64,000 nt of DNA from Pseudomonas sp. FP1742 (GCF_030687145.1 NZ_CP117460.1:2480001-2544000), one strand, 5' to 3'. Positions 34,190-42,886 are shown, numbered from the stretch's first letter. Numbers and translations are program-made. The notes: generated by a model not told the origin, from the sequence alone.

Positions 34190-35620
34190 ATGAAGCGCTT
34201 CATCCAAGGTGAACATCGAGGGCAAAGCACCTTACTTCCCGAAAGCCTCGACGACTATGTCAACGATTCCAATCCGGTGCGCATAGTCGACGTCTTCGTC
34301 GATGAACTCGACCTGGTCAATCTGGGTTTTGACGGTGCTATTCCTGCTGGCACAGGCCGGCCTGCTTACCACCCTTCGATCCTGCTGAAGATCTACATCT
34401 ACGGCTATCTCAACCGCATTCAGTCGAGCCGACGGCTGGAGCGAGAAGCTCAACGCAACGTTGAACTGATGTGGTTGATCGGGCGTTTGATGCCGGACTT
34501 CAAGACCATCGCCAACTTCCGAAAAGACAACAGCAAGGCCATCCGAGGCGTCTGTCGCCAGTTCGTTGTGCTGTGTCAGCGGTTGGGATTGTTCGGAGAA
34601 AATCTGGTGGCCATCGACGGCAGCAAATTCAAGGCAGTCAACAACCGTGACCGCAATTTCACCAGCGCCAAACTAAAGCGGCGGATGGAAGAAATTGAAT
34701 CGAGCATCAACCGTTACCTGACGGTACTCGATGCTGCCGATCAGCAAGAACCCACAGCTTCCGAGCCCAGTGTCGTGCGGCTGGAAGAGAAAATCGCCAA
34801 GCTGAAGGCGCAAATGAAGGAGCTTCAAGCGATTGAAATTCAGCTCAACGAGTCGCCGGATAAACAGGTCTCACTGACCGATCCAGACGCTCGCTCCATG
34901 ATGACGCGCGGCACCGGAATCGTCGGCTACAACGTGCAGACAGCGGTCGATACGCAGCACCATCTGATCGTTGCGCACGAGGTGACCAACGTCGGTTCCG
35001 ACCGCGATCAACTCAGCTCGATGGCCAAGCAAGCCCGCGAGGCGATGGCGTCAGAAACGCTGTCGGTAGTGGCTGATCGAGGTTACTTCAAAAGTGAACA
35101 AATCCTGGCTTGTCACGATGCAAATATCACCGCCTATGTGCCCAAGCCGATGACCTCAGCAGCCAAAGCCGATGGGCGTTTCAACAATGATGTCTTCATC
35201 TACGACGCTTCAAAAAATGAATACATTTGTCCGGCTGGAGAGGTATTGATTTGGCGTTTTTCCAGCGTTGAAAAAGGCCTGAAGTTTCACCGTTACTGGA
35301 GTTCGAATTGCCAAGGCTGCGCCATGAAGCCGCAGTGCACACCGAGCACGCAACGACGAATTCGCCGCTGGGAACATGAAGCCGTATTGGAGGCAATGCA
35401 GCTTCGGCTGAGCAAAGCCCCGGAGATGATGCGAGTCCGAAAACGGACGGTTGAGCATCCCTTCGGGACGCTCAAACAGTGGATGGGTGCAACGCACTTC
35501 CTGACGCGGAAGCTGGCCGGGGTGAGTGCGGAGATGAGCTTGAATGTGCTCGCCTACAACCTGAAACGGGTCATGAAAATCATCGGTGCCAACGGTTTAA
35601 TGAAGGCGTTGCTGGCCTAA
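34190..35620 (+). CDS. IS1182-family transposase
   Basis: 476 residues, intact. The N-terminal domain (MKRFIQGEHRGQSTLLPESL) and YHPSILLKIYIYGYLNRIQS are typical IS1182 family sequence. The DDE catalytic core carries FGENLVAIDGSKFKAVNN (first Asp about 146), VVADRGYFKSEQIL (second Asp about 303) and the late VEHPFGTLKQWMG with the catalytic Glu. A coiled helical insert (about 165-225) separates the first two. The gene appears functional. The start at 34190 has GGGATCGCCC as weak ribosome site. Confidence 0.93.
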   Translation: MKRFIQGEHRGQSTLLPESLDDYVNDSNPVRIVDVFVDELDLVNLGFDGAIPAGTGRPAYHPSILLKIYIYGYLNRIQSSRRLEREAQRNVELMWLIGRLMPDFKTIANFRKDNSKAIRGVCRQFVVLCQRLGLFGENLVAIDGSKFKAVNNRDRNFTSAKLKRRMEEIESSINRYLTVLDAADQQEPTASEPSVVRLEEKIAKLKAQMKELQAIEIQLNESPDKQVSLTDPDARSMMTRGTGIVGYNVQTAVDTQHHLIVAHEVTNVGSDRDQLSSMAKQAREAMASETLSVVADRGYFKSEQILACHDANITAYVPKPMTSAAKADGRFNNDVFIYDASKNEYICPAGEVLIWRFSSVEKGLKFHRYWSSNCQGCAMKPQCTPSTQRRIRRWEHEAVLEAMQLRLSKAPEMMRVRKRTVEHPFGTLKQWMGATHFLTRKLAGVSAEMSLNVLAYNLKRVMKIIGANGLMKALLA

Positions 35621-35891
35621 AAAAGGCTGATTTTGGCCCATCCCAGAGACTGTAAAAGCGACGTTGATGTGTTCCAGGTCACGACTGATACGACACGCAG
35701 CATTTGCCTTGTGATCGTTCCGCCAATAACGTCGATGATCCAAGACGATGAGGCCATGAGCGTTTTTACACACTCTGGGCCAGAAGCAGACAAAACCGTG
35801 GCAAATGGATGGCATGGGCCGCTATGCTGAGTCTTTGCAAAGTACTGAGCTTGCCGTCACCAATAAGAATGTCAGTAATCAGGATAGTCAC

Positions 35892-36383
35892 ATGCATCAC
35901 ATCATCGGTTTATACACCTCGAAAAAAACAGAGCAATTGTGGCGGCTAGAGTCTCAAGACCAAATTGTTTTCAGATCTGATTGCTTTCATTCCCTTGGTT
36001 ATTTTTACCTGATAGCTCCTGCTTTTGAACAATATGCTCAAAGAGATGCAAGGGTAAGCATTACGTCAATGAACGTAAGATTTTGCCTCAGAGGTGACGA
36101 TCTAAATAACGCGGTGGAAATTTTGAATAATTTCGAAATGGCGCTATATCAGCGACCCACAAGCTGGCGGGAATATCTAGGTGAAATTCAGTACCCCAGG
36201 CAACCACGGCGGCCAATTCAACCGCTGTTATTCAGGGAGCGACTATCTCGACTCGTCCACAAGCTGCGAGCGTTAGTGCTTAAAGCTCAAGCCCAGGATG
36301 CGGGCCTTGTGTATGGGAACGGGGTCTGTTACCGCTCTCTGCGCGGTATAAAATTGCCGTCCGGTACTGTTGTGTATTCTTAG
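35892..36383 (+). CDS. Hypothetical protein
   Basis: 163 residues from the ATG at 35892, with AGGATAGT upstream; the frame is open to 35805 with a TGG-rich, non-coding-like prefix. It is predominantly soluble, basic in the C-terminal half (RERLSRLVHKLRALVLKAQ) with no recognised domain. It starts 114 bp after the IS right end, so its promoter may be altered or supplied by the insertion. It is the first of two plus-strand hypothetical genes before MITE copy 2. Confidence 0.5.
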   Translation: MHHIIGLYTSKKTEQLWRLESQDQIVFRSDCFHSLGYFYLIAPAFEQYAQRDARVSITSMNVRFCLRGDDLNNAVEILNNFEMALYQRPTSWREYLGEIQYPRQPRRPIQPLLFRERLSRLVHKLRALVLKAQAQDAGLVYGNGVCYRSLRGIKLPSGTVVYS

Positions 36384-36475
36384 ATCCTGGTTAACGGTAC
36401 AAGCCTTTCTTTTTGCTTGGGACGTGATAGAGCTCGCCCTTCAATCAAACCAGAATATTTACTACGAAAAATTAT

Positions 36476-36793
36476 ATGAAAAAGCTAAGTAACGATTTCA
36501 GTGGGGCACTCCGAACATTTGCATACTTCATGGCAAGTGGAACCCACTACATGCTAAAAAACGTGGAGTACCTAGACGTTTATGGCTCAGAACCAAGTGC
36601 AATTGAGATGGTGTTCGCAATATTTGCGAACGTGATAGAAATGGACAGTGAAGGGAATGTGCTCAATTTCACCCACGCCCAAAAGAGAGCGACTGACTAC
36701 CTAAGGTCCTACTGCGACTCATCTTTCAAAGTGACGCCACCTCTTGAAGACTGGGAAACCGAACTTTATGGGCCGCCCCCACTCGGACGCTAA
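36476..36793 (+). CDS. DUF7677-like hypothetical protein
   Basis: 105 residues: MKKLSNDFSGALRTFAYFMA, SGTHYMLKN, then EPSAIEMVFAIFANVIE and AQKRATDYLRSYCD. I recall this pattern from a widespread small family (DUF7677) seen next to other toxin-immunity-type genes, but cannot confirm it here. AT-rich composition and a start preceded by ACGAAAAATTAT without a Shine-Dalgarno are unlike the core genes. MITE copy 2 follows 77 bp later. Confidence 0.6.
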   Translation: MKKLSNDFSGALRTFAYFMASGTHYMLKNVEYLDVYGSEPSAIEMVFAIFANVIEMDSEGNVLNFTHAQKRATDYLRSYCDSSFKVTPPLEDWETELYGPPPLGR

Positions 36794-36869
36794 GAGCGGG
36801 CTTTAATCTGTTGCGAAAAAAACACATATTGGAAATTTCTCCCTCTTTACTGAACGACCGCTTTTGGCC

Positions 36870-37028
36870 GAGGCTGTGTAAAAACGTTTTTGAGCGCGAC
36901 AGGTACTCAAAACCGGACTGAAAATCGCGCTTCTATGCAAAATCCACATCTGCTGACGTGCCGATAAACTTCAGATTTAACGTAGACGCGGGCACTTCAA
37001 TTTTGGTGAAGCTTTTTTACACACTCTG
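36870..37028. mobile_element. MITE copy 2 (159 bp)
   Basis: Identical to 29204-29362 base for base. Flanked by GGCC at 36866-36869 and 37029-37032. Excision restores CTTTTGGCCGACTGCTGCC, again a normal GGCC repeat. Confidence 0.88.
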
Positions 37029-37105
37029 GGCCGACTGCTGCCCTCCATGAAGGGCAGCTTTTGGCCGACTCCGACCTGTGACGGTCGGCAACAGTCGACC
37101 CAATA
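37029..37105 (+). repeat. GGCC-core repeats beside MITE copy 2
   Basis: GGCCGACTGCTGCCCTCCAT, GAAGGGCAGCTTTTGGCCGA and a second hairpin CCTGTGACGGTCGGCAACAG: two units in tandem, the first split by the MITE. Confidence 0.85.
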
Positions 37106-37150
37106 GGGTTGTCCACAACACCCCATCAATTGGGCCGCAAGCGGCCGCCC

Positions 37151-37426
37151 TTAACGATGTGGGTGTACAGTCAAAGACACCAGTTTGAGCACAATGGGGC
37201 GAACGACGAGTATGCACAGGAATGCCACTGGCATGGCCAATTTATAGGCGTGCAGCGCATTACTTAGGTAATCAATATCAATACCGGAATTTGCCGCAGT
37301 GATCACGAATGACATCAAGAGCGCCATGATTGTGGCCATATACAGTGCGAAAACATAAGGCGTAGCGCGAGCCGAGAGCTTACGCTGGTTGAAAGATAGA
37401 GCTTTAGAGGATGTTTTTGGATTCAT
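37151..37426 (-). CDS. DUF2798 small membrane protein
   Basis: 91 residues. Two membrane helices (about 25-47 and 66-84) with the typical GIDIDYLSNALHAYKLAMPVA linker (in part) and C-terminal RPIVLKLVSLTV, the DUF2798 layout. AAAGGTC precedes the ATG at 37426. It is divergent from a LysR gene 132 bp away, and DUF2798-LysR pairs recur in pseudomonads, so the LysR protein probably controls it. Function unknown. Confidence 0.8.
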   Translation of the reverse strand: MNPKTSSKALSFNQRKLSARATPYVFALYMATIMALLMSFVITAANSGIDIDYLSNALHAYKLAMPVAFLCILVVRPIVLKLVSLTVHPHR

Positions 37427-37557
37427 ATCAGACCTTTTTCATCTTCGATTGGTAGGTGATGAACACCATAGCAAGATCAAAAATTAGCAACTAGACGGCT
37501 AGCAGTGGTTGCTTTATAAACAAAATCTTATGAATGACTCTTCTCGCTGGAACAAAG

Positions 37558-38499
37558 ATGAACCTGTTAGGGGCGATTGCTAGCTTTATCAAGGTGGTTG
37601 AAGCGGGCTCCATCGTGGGCGCGGCCAAAACCCTGGGCGTCAGTGCGGCAGCCATTAGCCAGACCATAAATCGCTTGGAAACCCACCTGGGTACGCGCCT
37701 TCTCCAGCGCACCACGCGTAGCATGGCGTTAACCGAAAGCGGCATGGTGTACTACGAAAAAGTGAAACGCATAGCGCGTGATCTCGAATCGGCGCAAAGC
37801 GCGATCACCAGCGCGCAGACTCAACTCCAAGGGCGACTGTGCATCGCTTCTACCTCCGCTTTCGGACGGCATGTGTTGGCATCACTAATCCCCGGCTTCG
37901 CTGCACGTTACCCACGCCTGACACTTGAACTCTCAACCACAGATCGCAAAATTAATCATATTCAAGAAGGCATTGATCTGAGCCTGCGGATAAAACCACA
38001 ATTAGAAGAGGGGATCGTCGCTCGCAAGATCGTTTCAGTCCCTTTTATCATCTGCGCGTCACCCATCTATTTGGAACGAGTCGGCTGGCCACGCGATCCT
38101 GAAGAACTCCAACACCATGCCTGTCTAGCGTTTCGCTACCCGCTAGACGGACGCTTTCTACGTTGGGGTTTTATCCGGGATGGGCAACGTTACGACGCTA
38201 CTCTCAATGCGACCGCAATCAGCGACGATATTGACGCTCTAGCCCAAATGGCCATCCGCGGCGCGGGAATAACCCGTTTGGCGGAGTTCGTGGCGGCGCC
38301 CTATATCGAAAGTGGCCAACTCGTTCCTCTGTTTGAACATCGCCACGCTTCAACGTATGCCTACGCTGAACCGCTCGATATTTATGTATGCGTCCAGGAG
38401 CGCGCCGCCATCACCCCCAAGGTCAAAGCTTTTATGAATTATTTGACTGAACATCTGGAAATGCGCTGGCCGATGGAAAATACCTTTACGGCGTCTTGA
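37558..38499 (+). CDS. LysR-family regulator (CrgA/PecT-like)
   Basis: 313 residues from the ATG at 37558. The wHTH covers about 2-60 (GSIVGAAKTLGVSAAAISQ, then RLETHLGTRLLQRTTRSM with the typical L-G-xRLLxRTTR linker). The effector domain from about 88 contains GRHVLASLIPGFAARYP. This subgroup commonly regulates adjacent divergent small genes and oxidoreductases. The DUF2798 gene is divergent, 132 bp away. It ends upstream of a GGCC repeat and the broken recombinase gene. Confidence 0.87.
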   Translation: MNLLGAIASFIKVVEAGSIVGAAKTLGVSAAAISQTINRLETHLGTRLLQRTTRSMALTESGMVYYEKVKRIARDLESAQSAITSAQTQLQGRLCIASTSAFGRHVLASLIPGFAARYPRLTLELSTTDRKINHIQEGIDLSLRIKPQLEEGIVARKIVSVPFIICASPIYLERVGWPRDPEELQHHACLAFRYPLDGRFLRWGFIRDGQRYDATLNATAISDDIDALAQMAIRGAGITRLAEFVAAPYIESGQLVPLFEHRHASTYAYAEPLDIYVCVQERAAITPKVKAFMNYLTEHLEMRWPMENTFTAS

Positions 38500-38576
38500 T
38501 ACGGCGCTTTGCCGCCTTCATAAATTCAATGGCGAACTTTGCATCGGATAACAGTTACGAACTGCTGCTTGCCGGT

Positions 38577-38665
38577 GACTTCGGCCGATTGCAGTCAGAT
38601 TCAACGGGCAGCTTCAGGTCGTTTTCTGCCTGGCACGACTAACCGATTTGGGTCGGTTAGCAACC
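38577..38665 (+). repeat. GGCC-core palindromic repeats, degenerate
   Basis: TTCGGCCGATTGCAGTCAGA and later TCGTTTTCTGCCTGGCACGA with CGATTTGGGTCGGTTAGCA: two half-units in opposite orientation between the LysR gene and the recombinase pseudogene. Confidence 0.65.
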
Positions 38666-38719
38666 ACCACGCACTGTGACTGATCCACCCTTGTCCTCCC
38701 TCAATCTGGAGGACAAGCC

Positions 38720-39338
38720 ATGAACATATTGCTTCATATCGCCATCAGCCTTGGAACAAGGGAAAGCTTGTAGGGCAGAAAGCCCCGCTCCGAGTCAGAG
38801 ATATCTGGGCCATCCGGGTCAGACTCCAACTCGCGGAGAAGACACGGGATCTGGCTCTCTTCAACTTGGCCATCGACAGCAAACTGCGCGCCTGTGACTT
38901 AACCAAGCTGCGAGTACGAGACATTGCTCATGGGGAGCATGTGTCGTCACGGGCCATCGTGATGCAGCAGAAAACTCAGCATCCAGTGCAGTTTGAAATT
39001 ACTGAGCAAACACGAACGGTTCTGGAGGCTTGGATGCATCAGGCCCATCTTCGCAGTGAGGACTTCCTGTTCCCGACCCGGTTGCATGGCTCAGATCATC
39101 TCTCCACCAGGCAATACGCTCGAATAGTCAAAGCATGGGTAACAGCCATTGGACTTGACCCGACGATGTAGGGTACTCACACGCTACGGCGAACCAAGGC
39201 ATCGTTGATCTATCGCAGGACAAAGAACTTGAGAGCAGTCCAACTCTTGCTTGGTCATACGAAGCTCGAAAGCACTGTCAGGTACTTGGCATCGAGGTAG
39301 ATGATGCTCTAGAAATGGCAGAGCAGACAGAGGTCTAA
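38720..39338 (+). pseudogene. Tyrosine recombinase/integrase, multiply disrupted
   Basis: Intact relatives are about 200 residues. The ATG at 38720 (GGAGG box) starts MNILLHIAIS, then the frame shifts twice before LVGQKAPLRVRDIWAIRVRL. The body (LRACDLTKLRVRDIAHGEH with catalytic Arg) is readable. An in-frame TAG at 39169-39171 follows LDPTM, where Tyr is expected. THTLRRTKASLIYRRT carries HxLRRT, then LLLGHTKLESTVRYL has the GH box, and another frameshift precedes IEVDDALEMAEQTEV and the TAA. The protein cannot be made, so the locus has lost this recombinase. Confidence 0.85.
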
Positions 39339-39359
39339 TCGTCCACTGCGACGGCCTAG

Positions 39360-39405
39360 GCCAGACCGTCGCTATCCGACCCAAAGCTGCCGGTGGGAAC
39401 AGGAG
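39360..39405. repeat. GGCC-core repeat, degenerate
   Basis: GCCAGACCGTCGCTATCCGA, then CCCAAAGCTGCCGGTGGGAA: only the right arm (CGACCCAAAGCTGCCGG) is clear. It ends 20 bp after the recombinase remnant. Confidence 0.5.
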
Positions 39406-39541
39406 CGGAAGCGCGAGAAGTGCATTGCATTTGAGTATCTACGGACTAACCTCAGTGCATCATTACACCGCGCGCGGGGGGGCTTGCCGCCAAGGTGTCA
39501 TATCCCAACTGACCTCCATTTCACGTTGGTCAAGGAGCCTT

Positions 39542-40591
39542 ATGAAGACCTTCTTGCTCTTGCTAAGGACGGCCCTGTTCGTTGTTTTATTTTCCTTTGG
39601 CTTGCTCTGTCTTTTCGTGTCTCTTTCCTCGTACAAGGAGGTGGACGAGACGAAGACTTGGCAGAGGTTGAATGCCACTGTCGCCACTGTCTCCATTTCT
39701 GAGGAGATGCGCAGTAAGGGTATGACCTATTGCCCTCTGGTTAACGTGACCTTTGAGTTGAACGGACAGCAATACACTTATCCGCTCGAAATATCGCAGC
39801 GGCCCTGTAAGACCAGCCTTGAGTCGGTCGAAAGATCAGTTGCAACACTCCGGGAAGGAAAAGTAATCGAAATTCTTGTCGACCCTACAAAGCAGGGTAG
39901 AGTGAAGCCGGGTACTTACTCACTAGGTGGGGGTTTTTACTTCGGCGTTTTCTTGGGCACGCTAGCCTTTATCGGGGCCGTAGCTGTCCTGGTGTTTCCT
40001 GCTAAGAAATCTGTCAAGTTGACGCAAAGAGAAAGCATTTCACATTCAACATTGAGCAAGAAAGAAATCAAGGAAAAAGTTCGCGAGCTACTCGCCGCCG
40101 GCACTGCAAAGTCGGAAGTGTTTTCACGACTCTCCGGGCGGGGTGTAAAAGACAGTCATCTTGCCTACTTTATAGCCTCGTATGCAGATCCAATTCGTTG
40201 TGACGAGCACGATCGCAAGGTCAATATTCTTATCACGATAATGCTCGCCCAGGCCTTGATTGCATTCTTTCTGGGGGTGGATATCGGCGCCAGAATGGGG
40301 CCAACGGCCAAATGGGTTATGGGTGTTTCAATGACCTTGATCCCCTTGTTTTTGGTATGGGGCTTCTACAACCATCGCGTCGGCGCCTACAACGCGTACA
40401 TACTCCTTGCGCTTTCTCAATTCCCAAGATTGCTTGCGGGGTTTGCATCGAGTCCGGCAACAACCACTATCGCATTAGCTATAAGTATCGTTATCCTGGC
40501 TTTTGTTTGGTACGTCCGAGGAAAAATCTTTCCAGACTTCGTCTTCGTCAATCCCAGGAAAATCAAAGGCAAGTACTTCTTTACGGGCTGA
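39542..40591 (+). CDS. DUF3592-containing membrane protein
   Basis: 349 residues from the ATG at 39542 (AAGGAG box). N-terminal helix (about 4-28), then an extracytoplasmic beta domain (about 38-130; ATVATVSISEEM, then VNVTFELNGQQYTY with two cysteines) of DUF3592 type, a second helix (about 132-155), a short soluble Lys/Glu-rich part, and four more hydrophobic helices (about 230-335). DUF3592 proteins have no assigned activity. The gene has GC lower than the core. Confidence 0.72.
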   Translation: MKTFLLLLRTALFVVLFSFGLLCLFVSLSSYKEVDETKTWQRLNATVATVSISEEMRSKGMTYCPLVNVTFELNGQQYTYPLEISQRPCKTSLESVERSVATLREGKVIEILVDPTKQGRVKPGTYSLGGGFYFGVFLGTLAFIGAVAVLVFPAKKSVKLTQRESISHSTLSKKEIKEKVRELLAAGTAKSEVFSRLSGRGVKDSHLAYFIASYADPIRCDEHDRKVNILITIMLAQALIAFFLGVDIGARMGPTAKWVMGVSMTLIPLFLVWGFYNHRVGAYNAYILLALSQFPRLLAGFASSPATTTIALAISIVILAFVWYVRGKIFPDFVFVNPRKIKGKYFFTG

Positions 40592-40664
40592 CCCATCATG
40601 CCGCCGGACCTGCCCGAACGGCTGTCCAGGCCTGTGAGTTCAATCGTTAGCGAAGACTGCTTCG

Positions 40665-40735
40665 GGTCGATTTCAGTCGGTTCCAGCAGGCAGCTTTTGG
40701 CGGGTTTCTGCCTCTCACGACCCATGGCAGGCGCT
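40665..40735. repeat. GGCC-core repeat, degenerate
   Basis: GGGTCGATTTCAGTCGGTTC and CAGCTTTTGGCGGGTTTCTG CCTCTCACGACC: here the central GGCC has become GGCG. Confidence 0.55.
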
Positions 40736-40808
40736 AAATCATCAGAAGGTAAGCTTACTCCTCCGATGTTCTGCCAATTTTCCTCATGAGTTTTTACCAA
40801 CTTAGCGA

Positions 40809-41324
40809 TTAATCCTTCGGAGATTTTTTGGCCCGGAAAAAATAATGAAGAACTATGCCAACCAAAAAGAAAAAAATGGTAATGCTGGTATGTCTTAAGG
40901 CCTCAGCTGAGTGTTTTATACTATTAGCTTTGCACTCGTAAGCCTCACCGCATCTTGGTGTGCAAAATCCTACCGACTCTAAATTGCATCCAGTCACTAA
41001 TTTTCCATAATGTGTAATGGTGATGTGGTTTCCTCGGCTTTTTGTGAGACCCTTCGGAAGTTTTGTGTAGTCTGGGAGAGCGAGAAATTTTCTTAATTCA
41101 TTAGTGGACTTGTCTCTTATAATAAGCCGGATCCCTCTTTGAGTGCCATCAGCCCACACGAGTGTGCCCTCTGTCATGGAAGCGTTTTCTTTGAAGGGTA
41201 GTGGCTTATTTGAAAGTTCGGAGAGATAGAGTGCTATAAATACTAATAGGGCGAGCGTGGTAAATAACGCAGCCTTGATATGGTTGTTCAAGTGAAGAGT
41301 CGATTTTAGTAAGTCAAGTATCAA
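40809..41324 (-). CDS. Hypothetical membrane protein
   Basis: 171 residues. Start is a TTG at 41324 with a GAGGAG box 7-8 bases upstream; no ATG fits as well. One helix at about 17-35 and one near 145-163, with a central domain carrying cysteines (TGCNLESVGFCTPRCGEAYEC) that could be zinc-bound or disulfide-linked in the periplasm. The gene is AT-rich and stands alone in opposite orientation to its neighbours. No family recognised. Confidence 0.6.
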   Translation of the reverse strand: MILDLLKSTLHLNNHIKAALFTTLALLVFIALYLSELSNKPLPFKENASMTEGTLVWADGTQRGIRLIIRDKSTNELRKFLALPDYTKLPKGLTKSRGNHITITHYGKLVTGCNLESVGFCTPRCGEAYECKANSIKHSAEALRHTSITIFFFLVGIVLHYFFRAKKSPKD

Positions 41325-41417
41325 GCAAACTCTCCTCAGTCATGCGCCAGAAGCATTCGTTTCCGCATAGATACTTAGGCTAGACGAATTCGTTCACAAT
41401 TCCACTGGCTGCTTTTG

Positions 41418-41437
41418 GCCCAGAGTGTGTAAAAACG
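41418..41437. mobile_element. Solo IS1182-like end in a GGCC repeat
   Basis: GCTTTTGGCC followed by CAGAGTGTGTAAAAACG: a left terminal sequence identical to the IS end family, again abutting GGCC, but no matching right end follows before the NUDIX fragment. It marks a decayed or deletion-truncated insertion. Confidence 0.7.
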
Positions 41438-41458
41438 CATATGGATTCGCGGTGACGG

Positions 41459-41605
41459 TTACGCAGCCGGTTCGAAGACACCTGCATCCACGAGCATCTC
41501 AACTAACGCCTCAGGCCATACCTTCAGCTCCTGAGCGGACCACCAGTGATGATCTGCCATGACCTGAGTCTCGTGTGAGGTCCATTCGGAGCTAGAGGTC
41601 GTAAC
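41459..41605 (-). pseudogene. NUDIX hydrolase, C-terminal fragment
   Basis: The minus frame reads VTTSSSEWTSHETQVMADHH, then WWSAQELKVWPEALVEMLVD AGVFEPAA and TAA at 41459-41461. EW-T-x-HE and HHWWS-x-x-EL are the characteristic tail after the NUDIX box in pseudomonad MutT-like proteins. The catalytic NUDIX box itself (GxnExxREUxEExG) is absent upstream, because the sequence changes over to the GNAT gene region. It is bounded on the other side by the solo IS end, so both flanks suggest deletion damage. Confidence 0.6.
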
Positions 41606-41630
41606 TCCCCTTATCGGGAAACCTTCCGCG

Positions 41631-42158
41631 TTGGGGAAGTACTCACTTGTGGGCGAAGCGCAGCTTGAGCGTTTGAGGGGCTGGACTCACTTGCAACTCG
41701 CGTGTGCCATCGAGAAGGTGGTCTTGAGTCGCCACTCATTCGAAATCGAGGAAGTCACGTCCAAAACTCTTGCTCAGTTCGCAGATGTGCATGCGGGCGG
41801 TTTTCATACCAAACCAGAGTACCAATTGCTGAATCAAGCATCCTTCGCAGAGCAGACGTCGAGCGGACGTCTGAAAATCTGCGTCCTGAAGGCTGATGGG
41901 AAAGTCGTGGCAGGAGTCTCAATGTATTTGGCCAGTAATGGCATTGCCTACCTTGGAACGGCTGCCACCCGAAAGGATGCCCGGGGCCTTGGCTACCATG
42001 GAGCACTGATATCTCATCGAATTGAGCAAGCGAAGAAGCATGGCTGCCACTTGATCGCCGCGACCGTGCTGGCCAGCTCCCAAAGTCGCCGAAATCTGCA
42101 ACGTGCCGGGTTGACGACATCTCATGCCCAAGCACTGTACCGCCTCGCAGATAACTAA
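41631..42158 (+). CDS. GNAT acetyltransferase, probably 5'-truncated
   Basis: 175 codons are open from the TTG at 41631. GNAT core residues are present from about 90: VAGVSMYLASNGIAYLGTAA, then TRKDARGLGYHGALISHRIE (A-R-G-L-G-Y-H-G acetyl-CoA loop) and a final SSQSRRNLQRAGL. Relatives have about 250 residues and a further N-terminal domain. There is no ATG before residue 97 and no ribosome site, and the frame runs straight into the opposing NUDIX fragment, so a truncated, likely inactive gene is the better reading. Confidence 0.55.
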   Translation: MGKYSLVGEAQLERLRGWTHLQLACAIEKVVLSRHSFEIEEVTSKTLAQFADVHAGGFHTKPEYQLLNQASFAEQTSSGRLKICVLKADGKVVAGVSMYLASNGIAYLGTAATRKDARGLGYHGALISHRIEQAKKHGCHLIAATVLASSQSRRNLQRAGLTTSHAQALYRLADN

Positions 42159-42171
42159 GATAAACGGCTGA

Positions 42172-42265
42172 ACACGACCGTCCGCTCTTGGCCGGTATCC
42201 GCCACTCACGAACGTCCGCTTCGGGGCGATTTCTGCCCTTCACGACAGGCAGAAATCGGCCAAAA
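42172..42265. repeat. GGCC-core palindromic repeats, paired
   Basis: ACCGTCCGCTCTTGGCCGGT and, in inverse orientation, GGCAGAAATCGGCCAAAAAG, with TCTGCCCTTCACGACAGGCA in the middle. Two units facing each other, between the GNAT and DJ-1 genes. Confidence 0.8.
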
Positions 42266-42316
42266 AGTAGCCACTCGAACACATCACCTGATCGGCTGTT
42301 TTGTAGGACGTAGCGG

Positions 42317-42886
42317 TCACCGATGTTCCGCTGCCAACATTGACCTGAACTGAGAAATGATCTCTGAAGATAGCCCGGCACCTTCGAACACTGCGCAGGT
42401 GAAGCTAACGGGGGCAGGGCCTGGAGCGGTTATGATGCGGTCTGCAACCACAGCTACTGGACTGCTTCGATAAAGCCTGCGCCCTTCATAACCTACGGCA
42501 TTTTGTTTTAAGAAGTCAGAGCTGTTCGAGGTATGAGGAACCGTGTCGAGAAGCCCGGCCCTCGCAAGTGCCAGCGTTCCCCCACAGATACCGGCAATTA
42601 TCGCTCCACTTGAACGACTAGCATGAAGAAAGTCTCGAATATCCGGTGCTTCTGCACGTTCCCAGACCATTCCTCCAATGACGACAACAACGTCGGGTTT
42701 CCAGTCCAGACATTGTTGCAAACTGCTATCGACAGTTACAGCCAATCCACCCTGCGAGCGGAACTGCCCCGTAGTAGAAGCGAAAAACCTGACGTCGATC
42801 CCGTAAAACGGGGACGCAGTTCCAGCAATGAAAGCATATTCCCAGTCCGCAAAACCGGGTGTCAGTATCAATCCCACGCGTGCCAT
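42317..42886 (-). CDS. DJ-1/PfpI-family protein
   Basis: 189 residues. MARVGLILTPGFADWEYAFI opens the domain; AGICGGTLALARAGLLD carries the nucleophilic Cys (about 99) in the nucleophile elbow; Glu 16 is the expected partner. The usual general-base His of PfpI proteases is not obvious. It is likely a glyoxalase, isonitrile hydratase or oxidative-stress protein, but the specific activity is not readable. The ATG at 42886 has GGAGG upstream. Confidence 0.82.
   Translation of the reverse strand: MARVGLILTPGFADWEYAFIAGTASPFYGIDVRFFASTTGQFRSQGGLAVTVDSSLQQCLDWKPDVVVVIGGMVWERAEAPDIRDFLHASRSSGAIIAGICGGTLALARAGLLDTVPHTSNSSDFLKQNAVGYEGRRLYRSSPVAVVADRIITAPGPAPVSFTCAVFEGAGLSSEIISQFRSMLAAEHR

Larger units (their letters stand above)
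33702..35777 (+). mobile_element. IS1182-like element with passenger gene
   Basis: 2,076 bp. Left end CAGAGTGTGTCAAAAC, right end complement CAGAGTGTGTAAAAAC (one mismatch), flanked by GGCC on both sides (33698-33701, 35778-35781). Removal of element plus one GGCC restores a continuous GGCC repeat (AGTAAACGGCCAGAAGC). It carries the transposase (34190-35620) and a cysteine-rich small gene (33858-34130). Between the transposase stop and right end, CAGAGACTGTAAAAGCG at about 35646 looks like a degenerate second copy of the end. Confidence 0.82.
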
